From Strigamia acuminata (Eukaryota > Arthropoda > Chilopoda > Geophilomorpha > Linotaeniidae), in assembly GCA_949358305.1 (NCBI GenBank), contig OX442317.1:4716186-4780185 (forward strand): DNA of 64,000 nt, written 5' to 3'. Within the stretch, counting starts at the first letter, position 1. Every line of letters begins with the position of its first letter. Under the pieces are notes generated by a model that did not search any database, was not told the DNA's origin, and saw nothing but the letters and a program-made list of their open reading frames with translations. This document shows, piece by piece, positions 11,511-22,300 of this stretch. The translations under genes were made by a program, and so were the position numbers.

Positions 11511-12997
11511 TCACGACTCCCAAGAATAAAAATAAATTTGGTCCCACAGTTCGGCGTAACTCTCAATCGACGCTACAATTTCAACGAATTAAATAAGAAA
11601 AATAATAAATAAATGCAAATTAATCCTCTACTTACTCCACAGTGCATTTCCTATTGGAAGAACTCGTCTCATGCCACTCACAATGCTCAATAACTTCCTC
11701 CTAAATCAGAAATATATAATTAGTTTGTGATTTCATTTAATTTTTATAGTTCAGACTTTGAATATTTGTTGTAGAACGGTGACCGGATGAGGTACAGGAA
11801 TAACGCGAGAGTGCGGTGATTTAGTTCCTTCGTTTCTTGCGCTCGCAACGTTTGACTTTTTCCCGCGACGTAAATACTGCACACGTCCATCCCGCAAGAC
11901 GTCAACCACGGCATCCATGATTGTTGACCGAATAAACCCATCGATAGTACTGGAAAAGACAATGAAGGAGAAAAAAAATTAAATTATCCAATTTAAGACG
12001 CAAATTCAATGAATACAGTGAACTAATGGCCTCAAAGTGTAAATCATTTCTCCAATTAGTTTCTGCGGGCACGATAAATCGATCTGTAAACCGGTCGCAA
12101 CTTGCGGTTTATTTGTTCCTGAAATAAATTTTTTTTTTTTTTATAAATAAAAGTAATTAAAAATTATCAAAATATATAAATACCTCCGGCGAGTGTCCTA
12201 ATGACACGTCCAGTACTTTTTAATGTGAATGAACTCGACTTGTTTATTCCATTCATTCCTTCGTGTTTGTTCTCTTCTTCTTTGTTTTCATTAACATCTG
12301 CTTTTTTCACATTTCTTGACGGCGGACACGTTTTCAAGTATTCTTGAATTTGTTTTCTGTCCAAGGTTTCCGGTAATGAATATTTGGTTACGACGCAGTA
12401 GTTGTGTTTAAACATCAACAGAAGTCGGCAAATTACTCTAAAATAAAAATAACAATTATTCATTTATTTATTTATTTGATTTTTGAATTTTAATTTTTTT
12501 ATACTTAGTAATTTGAATTGCAACCACAATAATCCACCTGGTGATGTTTCCGCCGAATTTGGCCGCCGAAATTTCCGTGAAAACTTCGACACAATAGAGA
12601 ACTTTCATAAATTTGAGGATTTTCGTCTCCGGAAGTGTCGATTTCTAAAAATAAAAATGACAAAATGAGAAAATGTACGAAAACCACTGCAACCTTTGAC
12701 TCACTGATAAATTTCCATTGATATAACGTTCGTAAATACTGTCATGTAATAGAGCCATCAATTTCGACGCGCAAAACAACATTTCTGATAAAACTGCGGT
12801 TTCTCTCGATTTTGCTGAAATTGTTTCAATTTTTAAATATAAAATGACGACTGAAAAAATATTACAAACATCGAAAACAACTTACACGGAACAAAATACG
12901 ACATCCATCTTATTCCGGTTTCGATGTCCGTCACTAGATCCGGACGAGTTAAAGCAAACTGCTTGTAGTTATCCAATAATTTAGTAAGTGAATCCAT
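11511..12997 (-). CDS. PEX16: Peroxisomal membrane biogenesis protein peroxin-16
   Basis: Eight coding exons: 12997-12886, 12814-12705, 12644-12505, 12437-12184, 12118-12017, 11949-11757, 11700-11636 and 11572-11511, giving 345 residues (human 336). Typical segments are an N-terminal LDNYKQFALTRPDLVTDIE, a central KFGGNITRWIIVVAIQ, GLFGQQSWMPWLTS, ELNHRTLALFLYLIRSPFY, and a C-terminal ELWDQIYFYSW close to the vertebrate YFYSWG end. PEX16 acts with PEX3 and PEX19 to insert membrane proteins into peroxisomes and the ER. The donor of exon 6 (GTCTGA) is weak but is the one that keeps frame. The start codon is only 124 bp from that of the divergent FYV7-like gene. Confidence 0.92.
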
Positions 12998-13121
12998 TTT
13001 ACTAGCAAACGAAAAATGAGGAAGTCCAACTTGTGATCAGCCAACTGCCATGTTGACTCGCTAATGTATTTTTTGTGTCCGCACCTGGTGAGAAGTGATA
13101 GACAACTACGCCATCACAAAG

Positions 13122-13729
13122 ATGGCGGATGCAAGAACGAACACGTTTTCGAGACAGACGGGTGAAAAACACAAGAAAAATGGGAAATTTAAGCAAAATA
13201 AAGGACATCCGAGGAAAAATATTAAAGTTAAAGGTACAAAATTACATTTTTTTTTGCAATATTTGTTGTTAATTATTTTTTTTTTTGCAAGGTTTTCAGG
13301 ATAAACACCAGCGCTTGGTCATTAGACACTATAAACAAACCTTAAAAGAGGAAAAAAGAAATCTTCAATCACAACGTGGATTTATCGAGCCCGAAACTCG
13401 AGCAGAAGAAATCGAAAAGTAATTAAAAATGACTTTAAAAAAAAATAATTAAAAAAAAAATATTTTTTTTCAGACTTGACAAGAAAATTAAAATGTCAGC
13501 TCTGCAACGAGCGCAGGCAGTTTACCAGAGGAAACAAGACGAAATCAGAGAGAAAAAGGAAGAAAAGGCCCAAATTATTAAAGAACGAGAGGAGGCCAAG
13601 ACCAAATATAGAGAAGAGAAATTTCGAAAAATGCAAATACTTCGACAGAGGACGAGGAAAGGACAGCCGTTAATGAAAGGAAGAATCGAATTATTGTTAG
13701 AAAAAATTGAAAAACAAGTTAAAAAATAA
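13122..13729 (+). CDS. FYV7/TAP26 (CCDC59)-like rRNA-processing protein
   Basis: Exons 13122-13233, 13292-13418 and 13474-13729 give 164 highly basic residues. The C-terminal two thirds are a charged helix or coiled coil rich in K/E/R. They end in RTRKGQPLMKGRIELLLEKI, which resembles the conserved tail of the Fyv7/TAP26 family. Family members are nucleolar and needed for small-subunit rRNA processing; human CCDC59 was also described as a TTF-1 cofactor. The AATAAA at 13725-13730 contains the stop codon, so the 3' UTR must be very short. The gene is convergent with EMC10, with 168 bp between stop codons. The assignment rests on length, composition and the C-terminal motif. Confidence 0.7.
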
Positions 13730-13897
13730 ATGGGTTGAATTCAAAAACAATTTTCCATTTTATTGTCATAAATTATTACACGTCTTCGGTTCTAAAACGC
13801 ACACAGTGCATCGATGTGAGGGAAAACGTGGAAATTATAGCGGGGGAAGTAGAAAGATTCCCAAGCAGTGTCTTTAACAGTAAGTAATTGACTGTTT

Positions 13898-15190
13898 TCA
13901 ACGCCCTCCACCAGCTTGGGCTTCGGGGTTGGCAGCGGAAGAGATGATAAGAAAAATGAAGACAGGCACAATATACATCCACTAGAAAACAAAAGAGGAA
14001 AAAATAATGTTTAGACACCAAAATTTCGACATAAATAAACAAATTAAATAAATAAAATAAATAAATAAATAAATTTGATTTCGTGCCGAGGAAATAAGTG
14101 CTAAAAGAGCCACGGAAATTAAAAATTTACATTCCAAAAAAGAAAATTCTTAACAAGACGATTAACAAAATAAAACCCCAATTGATAACAAATTTGAAAA
14201 CGTACGATAAAATCTTTACAATTAAATCCCAGATGGCCTTTTTACGATTTTCTTTCTATTATTTATCACGTAGTAATAACACACGTTTAAAAAACTCATA
14301 AGCTCAAAAACGAAATTTTTTTTATTATTAAATTTTTACTTACGTATTTGGCAAAAAATGATTTGTTCTCCGTTTGGTCTCCTTTGGCTTTCTCCGCTTT
14401 CTCTTTTTCAAGTTTTTGGATGTACGACGCCGTGTCGGGACTAGAAAAATAATATTGTGGTTGTCATAATTTGGTTTGAAATCACAGGCGCTTACACAGG
14501 GCCGTTTTCCATTTGTCGAATTTCAACCGATGTGTTAAAATGCATTAATTGACTGTCGTAAACAGTCGCCCCGTTGCACAACATGTTGTCCGTGGTCAAA
14601 GCAACACCTAATACTTCTCCAGATTGATCTAAATGGAGAATAATCGTGTCCGACAGCCGCGATTCGTACAACGAGCACTGAAATACGTTAATATAGATAT
14701 AAATTTATAAATGAAATTTCATTTTATTTTTTTACCGCTCTGATGTACGTCGAAACAAACAGACTAGGATCGTCGGATTTGATCAAAACTCGAAGTCTGT
14801 AAATGCCATTTTCATTCGCGAGTGTCTGAAAACATGAAAATATGTTTTAGTTTTAAGTTTGGTGTTTAAAAATTATTACGGAATCTCACTCGTAGGTTTT
14901 CTCTGGCATCGGGCGACAGCCCAGTTTCTTCGTTGTACGTTGCGAGTCCATTTCGTATTGATTTTAAGACAATTGCTCCACGATTCACAAACGTTGCATC
15001 TGGACTAGAATCAAATGCGTGTTGCACGGTTAAACTCATCTGCCCTTCGAATTCATCACTCTAAAGATAAAAATGGGAAAATAAGGTTACACAAGCATTA
15101 AATAATTAGCAAATTTTCTTTCTTTACCGAATGTAATACTGGAATTAAATGTATTAAAGCAAAAACCACCTTAGCCACCGAATAAACCAT
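13898..15190 (-). CDS. EMC10: ER membrane protein complex subunit 10
   Basis: Six coding exons: 15190-15128, 15060-14890, 14825-14736, 14677-14496, 14440-14344 and 13981-13898, giving 228 residues. A signal peptide (MVYSVAKVVFALIHLIP) is followed by a lumenal beta-rich domain. Then come the conserved SFFAKYWMYIVPVFIFL transmembrane helix and a NPEA...GGGR tail that matches the membrane form of animal EMC10. The EMC inserts tail-anchored and multipass proteins into the ER membrane, and EMC10 is a lumenal, peripheral subunit. It lies downstream of the BTB gene on the same strand, with 156 bp between the BTB stop and the EMC10 start. Confidence 0.92.
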
Positions 15191-15346
15191 CTTGCTTTTC
15201 AAATAAACCAATTCCAGTTCAGTTGTGAATTAGTTACTAAGTTTGAACCGGATATACCCAAGATACCGTTGTAAAGTATCCTAGAATCAGTAGAGGTAAC
15301 AGTTTGTGTAAAATAAAACTTTAATAACAGCAAAAATGCATTTTTA

Positions 15347-16960
15347 TTAGCAATAACATTTAAAACTTAAATCCAAGTAACAATTTTTCAAGTCAAAATT
15401 GTTTGGATAATCAATAATTGTCCATTTAATTTGAGATCCTGGAGAATATACATATAATTTGTGTTTTCCTTTTAACAAAATAAATAATTGGTCACAATTG
15501 GCAAGCACAGGAATGGATGAAATATGTTGATTCCACACAGTCTCCCATTCCCCATTTTGATAAACCATCACCTTATTCTGAATTTGATCAATAAAAATTA
15601 AAACCCCGCAATTGCCACTAAAGCATTTACATTTTACACCCACCAAGCCACCAGATTTCGTCACATTTCTCCATTTGCCATGAAGTTTCATCACTTTTGT
15701 CCAAGCATTACTATCTGGTTTAATCACTTTTGTCCAAGATTTTGATGATTTTTTATAAATATTGACACAGTTTTCACTGCAGCAATCAAAATACAAATTA
15801 TCTTTCGTAGCTAGAATGATTTCACCGCAATATTCGACATCATCTAAAAAAAAACTCATCCAAATCTTTGTAATAAAGTTAAAGACAGCAAATGAATTAC
15901 TCGATTCAGTGAAATAAATTTCCTCGTTGTTACACGCATTTTTCGTTAAATCTCGGTCCAATTCGCTGCATTCGAGTCCGAAGTAAAACTCATTCGATGG
16001 CGCATTGTACGCGACGTATTTCTTCGAGTTTGAAACTGCGAAAAAGAAATAATCGTTGGAAATTCTCGAAACGACTGGAAACCAACTCGATGCAATTCCA
16101 GTGTCGAGTTTTACGGTGTTTTCGCAACCCCACTGTTTTTTCGCCTCGTTATAGACCATCGTACGAGCCCGGCCATCTTCAATGATAAACGAATGGACGA
16201 GACGAGCGCAGTGCTTAAAGTCCATCCATTTGGACAGAAGATCAGTGGTCAACGCGGTCACTTGTGTTGATTTTTGATTCCCAGCAGGATTTTCAACACT
16301 TGATAACAATTTGCTTATTTCTTTTTTCTCTTCAACGTCCGCGAATTGCATTTTCCATTTCAGTGTGAAAGCAACAACACTTTCAATCGAGACTGCGGAG
16401 TGCGCGACATTTTTGCCTTCTTCGTACTTGACGAAGCAAATCAACTTCGATATTTTATCCGCATTAAAATATTTAAAACACGGACTCTCCGATATCAACT
16501 TAAGGTTCTTAGCAACGAATAATTTGACGTTTCTCTCTTCGGTGTGCAGTTGCAAATTCGCGGACCAATTCCACGCGAATACGACATTCGCGCACGTCAA
16601 TGGCAAATAAGTTGCGAGGAAAATTTGTTTGGTCAATTCGTCCAAAAGGAACAGATTGGCAACATTTAGCACGTCTTCCACTAAATCCTTGCCGGGGATG
16701 ATGATTTCTTCGGTGTATAAATACCACAGAATTATTTCGATCGCTTTGACAGCGACGTATTTCAACGATATTGTGTTCGTGTTGGCCTCACTCATACCCG
16801 CGTTAAACATGGCTTCGAAATATTTGCTTCTTGCAATTAAAACACTTTTGGGCGCCCAAATGCTCCCATCTCTGCATTCTAACAGCACGTCCTTTACTAC
16901 ACCGAGTTGGTGCACTCGAGTGAGATCCACTTCCGACAGGTATTTCATGCTGTGCGCCAT
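15347..16960 (-). CDS. Intronless BTB-BACK (kelch-like) protein
   Basis: A single 537-residue reading frame. Residues about 15-110 are a BTB domain (DVLLECRDGSIWAPKSVLIARSKYFEAMF), followed by a BACK-like helical region to about residue 245. The C-terminal 290 residues look like a degenerate beta-propeller: recurring aromatic/Gly strands such as NEEIYFTESSNSFAVFNF, but no clear GG kelch doublets. Related proteins are substrate adaptors of CUL3 ubiquitin ligases. The lack of introns, in a window where nearly every gene has several, suggests an old retrocopy or a lineage-specific expansion. The 5' UTR is probably spliced, with acceptor TTTTTAG just upstream of the start. There is a local duplication (SWTKVIKP and AWTKVMKL). 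Confidence 0.85.
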   Translation of the reverse strand: MAHSMKYLSEVDLTRVHQLGVVKDVLLECRDGSIWAPKSVLIARSKYFEAMFNAGMSEANTNTISLKYVAVKAIEIILWYLYTEEIIIPGKDLVEDVLNVANLFLLDELTKQIFLATYLPLTCANVVFAWNWSANLQLHTEERNVKLFVAKNLKLISESPCFKYFNADKISKLICFVKYEEGKNVAHSAVSIESVVAFTLKWKMQFADVEEKKEISKLLSSVENPAGNQKSTQVTALTTDLLSKWMDFKHCARLVHSFIIEDGRARTMVYNEAKKQWGCENTVKLDTGIASSWFPVVSRISNDYFFFAVSNSKKYVAYNAPSNEFYFGLECSELDRDLTKNACNNEEIYFTESSNSFAVFNFITKIWMSFFLDDVEYCGEIILATKDNLYFDCCSENCVNIYKKSSKSWTKVIKPDSNAWTKVMKLHGKWRNVTKSGGLVGVKCKCFSGNCGVLIFIDQIQNKVMVYQNGEWETVWNQHISSIPVLANCDQLFILLKGKHKLYVYSPGSQIKWTIIDYPNNFDLKNCYLDLSFKCYC

Positions 16961-19356
16961 TGTTTAAGTTTTAGCACCTAAAAATAACATGGTAACATTA
17001 AGAGTGTTTAACGCATTTCAATCGTTTTGTAGGTCAGAAAACTAACTACAGAGTACAGAGTAAACATCCTGTTCCTGCTGAGAACTTGAGGTTACATAAC
17101 AGTCTAGCCACAGGAAGAAACTGGAACGGTTCCAAGGTTATGTAGGAAAGAATTATTTTTCAACAAAAATGCACTTTATGTGCATAAAAATGTACTTTTT
17201 GTGCATAAAAATGTACTTTTTGTGCATAAAAATGTACTTTTTGTGCATTTTAAATGCCAAAAAGTAACTTGAAGACTAAAAAATGCACTTTTTATACACA
17301 AAATGCAGCAATAAAAACGTTGAAAGTTTGTTTGTGAGACGGATCAATGAACGGAACAAGAAAAAACAGTTTTATTTTTTACCAACCCATCAATTTATTC
17401 AGACAAATTCCCAAAGAATTTTTAAGAAAAAACGATAAAACAGTACACGGCCAAATAGGAAATAGAAATACATCCATTTTGCCAAAAAAACAATAAACAA
17501 AGCAAATAATAAATCCATCTTTAACTTAACTACACATCGGGTCTTCCCATTAACAATTTTTACCTCTAAAAACTACACAGAAAAAAAATTAATCAAAATT
17601 AAAAAAATAATAATAATCATCAAATAGTAACATGGTATCAAATATTTTCAATGTTATTTATTTTGTACATTTAACAGTTAAATCGAGACATCATCAACGT
17701 GTCCATCAGATTGTCAAGTATTGGGAAAAACAGGTGAACACAAGAAATTCATTTCCAAAATATTCAAAATTTCACCAAAATTAAACGAAAAACTCCCAAG
17801 ATGAATTCAAACTTAAACCCTTTGATTGTTTATATACCTTTTATATTTCTTTTTTTGTATTTTTTTTTCTTTTAAAATTATTTTTTACATCTTTTAACCG
17901 TTACATTTTTAAATGCAAAACAAAATATCACCTTTCTAACCAATTTCACCTGCAAAAAAATGCATTTGCATAAACTTAAAAAACAAAGAAAAGAATTTCC
18001 ATCCCAGGCACTTTTCTATATCGATTATTTACATGATTATACAATGCGACCCTTTATAATGTAAAACTTGTACAACTCCTTTTATCTCCTTTCTCCAAGG
18101 GGTGAGTGATAAAATAAAATAAAAATGATTTTAAAAAAATCGAAATTTCATGACAGAAAACAAACAAAAAATATAAACAAAAAATAAAAACCTGCTTTCA
18201 GTTAATATTTAATAGTTGTAGATTATGATATTTATAATGTATCAATTATCAAATTCCATCCCGATTCAAAAATATATTTCTTTTGTGACCTTAAAACCAG
18301 AAAGACTAAAGCCATAGTCCGTCTTTGTGACCTCTTGTTTTGTAGCGACAACAATTTTTATTTTTGGTCCCACATTGATAGACAAATTGCGTTTTTAACT
18401 TCTCGCTTTTCGACCAATATTTCAACAAATTTTCAACACAACAAACATCAAATTTTTTGTATAAAAATAAATTTCACATATTTTCTGATTAAACTCGCAG
18501 TTTGTCTATAAAATAGAGCAAATAGTGTATTTTCACTCGATGTTTGTTTTTTTTTTTTCAGGGGGTAAAACGGGTTCAGTTTTCACTGTAATTCGGCCCC
18601 CTAGATAGAAAAATTCGAAAAATAAATGAAAATAAAATGAAAAATATGGATTCAGATCAATTTCTCTTTGATTTTTGCTACTTTTAAAACACAAAAAAGC
18701 ACTTTTAGTCTATTAAAACAACAAAAATTAGCATCGATGAACTTATCCCCATTTTACACATCAACAATTTCACCCATTTTGTTTATTGAATGCATCAGAA
18801 TTCACCGATTAAGTGAACAAAATAGTTTCTTGGGAATGTACATCTGAGTAGAATTAATTAATTACAAACAAATAATAATAATAATCCCACCAAACTAAAA
18901 AAAAATAAAAATAAAAATAAACTATTTCATTGTATCATAAATTACAAGCACATTTTTACAGCTAAAAGCTATTTTTATCAAAAAAATAAAATAAAAATAA
19001 TAAAATAAAACTTCGAAATCCCAATTTATTCCCCCAGGGACACAATGCGTGCAATTTTATTTATCAGTAGATGGCAGTGGTTTTCTTTTTTAAAATAATT
19101 CTAAAGATGTATTTTTAAGTAAAATATCTTCACAACCAAACCAACCGTCATGAGTAACAGTAAACTTGAGTTAAACCACAAAGGGTACTGTTTATAATGG
19201 TTCGAAACCAACTAATATAAATTACCGACGAGCCGCCCGCGCTACAGCGACTCGAGTAATCCTTTAAAATTGTTACTTTTTAAATATATTTTCCATTTCT
19301 ATCTCTCGCTCTCACTCCGTCTCAGCGTCCCAGAAGTTTTCAAAATCCAGCTCAAG
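16961..19356. other. BTB promoter side and long E78 3' UTR
   Basis: No open reading frame with protein-like composition. The AT-rich stretch 17340-19356 most likely includes a long E78 3' UTR. It contains TTTATT, the reverse of AATAAA, near 17370. The tandem repeat 17166-17262 lies here. Confidence 0.5.
17166..17262. repeat. 21-bp tandem repeat with TGCA motifs
   Basis: About four copies of TGCATAAAAATGTACTTTTTG between the BTB gene and the E78 3' end. It resembles tracts inside introns at 32565-32760 and 39685-39800. Confidence 0.9.
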
Positions 19357-22300
19357 TTAAACGTATTGCAGATCTTCTTCGCACTTGGGGATGTCGAATA
19401 TCTCGGCGTAGAGCGGTGGTAACTTTAATTTCGCCCAGTTTTGCCGGAACCAGTTCAGGTGTTCCGAATGTTTGCTTCCGAGACTCCGTAGTTCAGGTAT
19501 CTTCATAAGTATGGTCGAAAACGGCAGAACGTCGCTGCCCCGGTTTCTAGCTATTTGTAACTTGAGTGCTTCCATTAGTTTGTCCTGTTGCTGTTCAATG
19601 TGTTTCTGATCCGTGATACCCGGTCGGTCTGCACATCATTCAACGACGTATTAATTAATTATTCATTAAACCAATAATTATATTATATTACCTGAGGTTA
19701 GCAGAACTATCGCTGAAAACAATCCCATTTCCGTGTCGTTTAGCTTCATCGTGTTAAATTGTACGGAATAATTAAACAACAAAGCGGTAAATTCATCCTA
19801 AACAAAATAAAAAGAATAAAAATTTAAATTCACCAAAATTTACAACAAATTTAATTTTTTTTTTTTTAAAAATCTTACATCAAACATGAGGTCCAATTGC
19901 TGTTTTGTGATGTAACTGCCATCATTGAAAGTAAGTGTATTGTCCATGTGGTTAATCATTTTCGAAACGTGAACGAGCCAAACTTCGAGAAACCCGCATT
20001 TGATCAAAATCAACTGATCGTCTTGCGACAAATCCGAGAATCCTTAAGCAGAAAACACAAAATAAAATAAACTAAACCCTCAAATCGCCAATAATCTCAA
20101 CTAACCGGGAACTCGTTTTGCAAACTCCACGACTCTCTGGATGGACGGCGTAACGAACATCGCAAAATGCTGCCACATAACGATTTTCTGCTGTTCTAAA
20201 CTATCCACAGCACCGGAAACTTCTTCGACATCTTGCGGGCCGTCGTTTAAACTCTACACAAAACAACAAATCAAAATTAATCAATAAAAAAAAAAAAAAA
20301 AAAAAATTAATCAAACGTACAAACACTGCCAATTTCCGCACTAATCCTCTCAACTTTTCCTCCGTGTAAGCACAATTTGCATGATGCGCTTGGGAAATGG
20401 TCAGAATGGTGTCATAAATGGCCAGCTGTTTATTTTCCATCTCCCTGGCCGATTGGTCCGCTTCGGATTGAGTAACTCGAGCTTCTTCATTCTGTGGCCG
20501 CGGTCTTTTAGGCACACGGCCATATCGGACTGCTAAAATAAAACGAAAAAATGATTAATTTTTGCCAAATTTAAAATTTAAAAATTAATAATAAAAATAT
20601 TAATAAAAAAATTAAAAATTAGCGGGGATATGGGTCGACACGACAAAACAAAAAATAATAAAATCTGACAAAACCTCCTCATAATCCAAATATAATTTTA
20701 ATATCGATAATTTCAATCGATATCTGTGCCAAAACATCGTATCGGCCAATATCGGCTAATTGTGACAATCAGATCATTCAAATTTCAAACCCACATACGA
20801 ATACTTACAATCTCTGGACATTCCCACACTTAGACACTTCTTAAATCTGCAATACTGACATCTGTTACGATTAAGTCGAATCACCAAGCACTTCCCATCG
20901 CGCAAACATCGGTATTCGATTTGTTTCTGTATACTGCGCCGGAAAAAACCCTAGTGACGAAAAACAAAAACAAAAAATATTAAAACTCATAAAAAAACAA
21001 AACAAAAACACCAACAAACATTTTATTCCGAACTTAAAACAAACCGAAAACAACGAGCAATTCCAAAAGAAATAAAAATAAGATCCTCAATTTCCGCCGT
21101 TGCCACAACTCAATTCGTTGCCACGACGCTCCCGCTCCGTTATTCCCATGGCGACCAAAAATAACAAGCGGGAGAAAAATTCAAAACAAATAATCAAGAT
21201 GATGTACTTGTCATGTCCCCCTTTCCCCTCCTGCCCCCACTTTCCAATGAAAAGATGGGGGAAATTTTTCCCAAGAGCTAGGGGACCAACCCGGAAGTAT
21301 TTAAGGCGCAGGGACCACAATAATACACAAGGGGTAAGTAAATTGGCGCCAATCAGATTATCTCCTCTCCTCTCCGCGACTCATCCACACAAAAGACGAA
21401 TATCCCGGATGTGGCTAACAATCAACAAAAGATGCGTCTATAATGGATAATCACTCTCACTTTACTATTACAATAAAATTGCAGTTCTTCATGGGTTGAG
21501 ATTGAGAGGGAAAATCATCAAAAGATGGCCCGAAGTATTGTGAAAAAAAAAATCCACGTGCACCGAGTTCCCTCGAGTGTCCATTGTATGTGTGACATTA
21601 GGGGCAGTCAATCTGCACCTCCAAAACTGTCTGGTGAATACAGGGGGCTTCAGGGTGGTCAAATGTCATAGTTTAGCAGAATTTTGTCAAATTTTTCGAA
21701 ACAAATTAAAGGAATGTATGAAACTTTTCAAGAAAAATCGAAAATTGTAAAGCAAAATCGAAAATTTTCAAGAAAAACCGAAAATTTTCAAGAAAGAACA
21801 AAAAATTTTCAAGAAAAAACAAAAATTTTCAAAAAAAAACGAAAATTTTCAAGAAAAAACGAAAATTTTCAAGAAAAATCCAAAAACTTTCAAGAAAAAT
21901 CCAAAAATTTTCAAGAGAAAACGAAAATTTTTAAGAGAAAACCAAAAAATTTGAAGAAAAAAACTAAAAATTTCAAGAAAAATCTAAAAATTTAAAGCAA
22001 AATCGATAATCTTAAAATAAAAATAAATCCTAAACAAAAATAAAAAATTTCAAACAAAAATAAAAATTTCTAACGTAAAATTAAAAAAAATAATTTGTAT
22101 ATAATGTGTCCGGTTTTGCCTTCCAGAAATCTAATCATCCTGGTCTCCTAATTGAAAGACTATTTATGCCACGAGACTACTTCTCATTTCCAGAAATTGA
22201 TTCCTCTACATAACCCTTGCGTGCCAGATCCTGTACAATTGTCATTTCCCCAGAAAACATCCAGGATCTTACCCAAACAAACAAATGACTCAATCAGGAG

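Noticed and set aside
21684-21995. 103-codon plus-strand frame in an E78 intron
   Set aside because: It is made entirely of the AAAATTTTCAAGAAAAA tandem repeat and encodes a low-complexity K/N/F/E chain.
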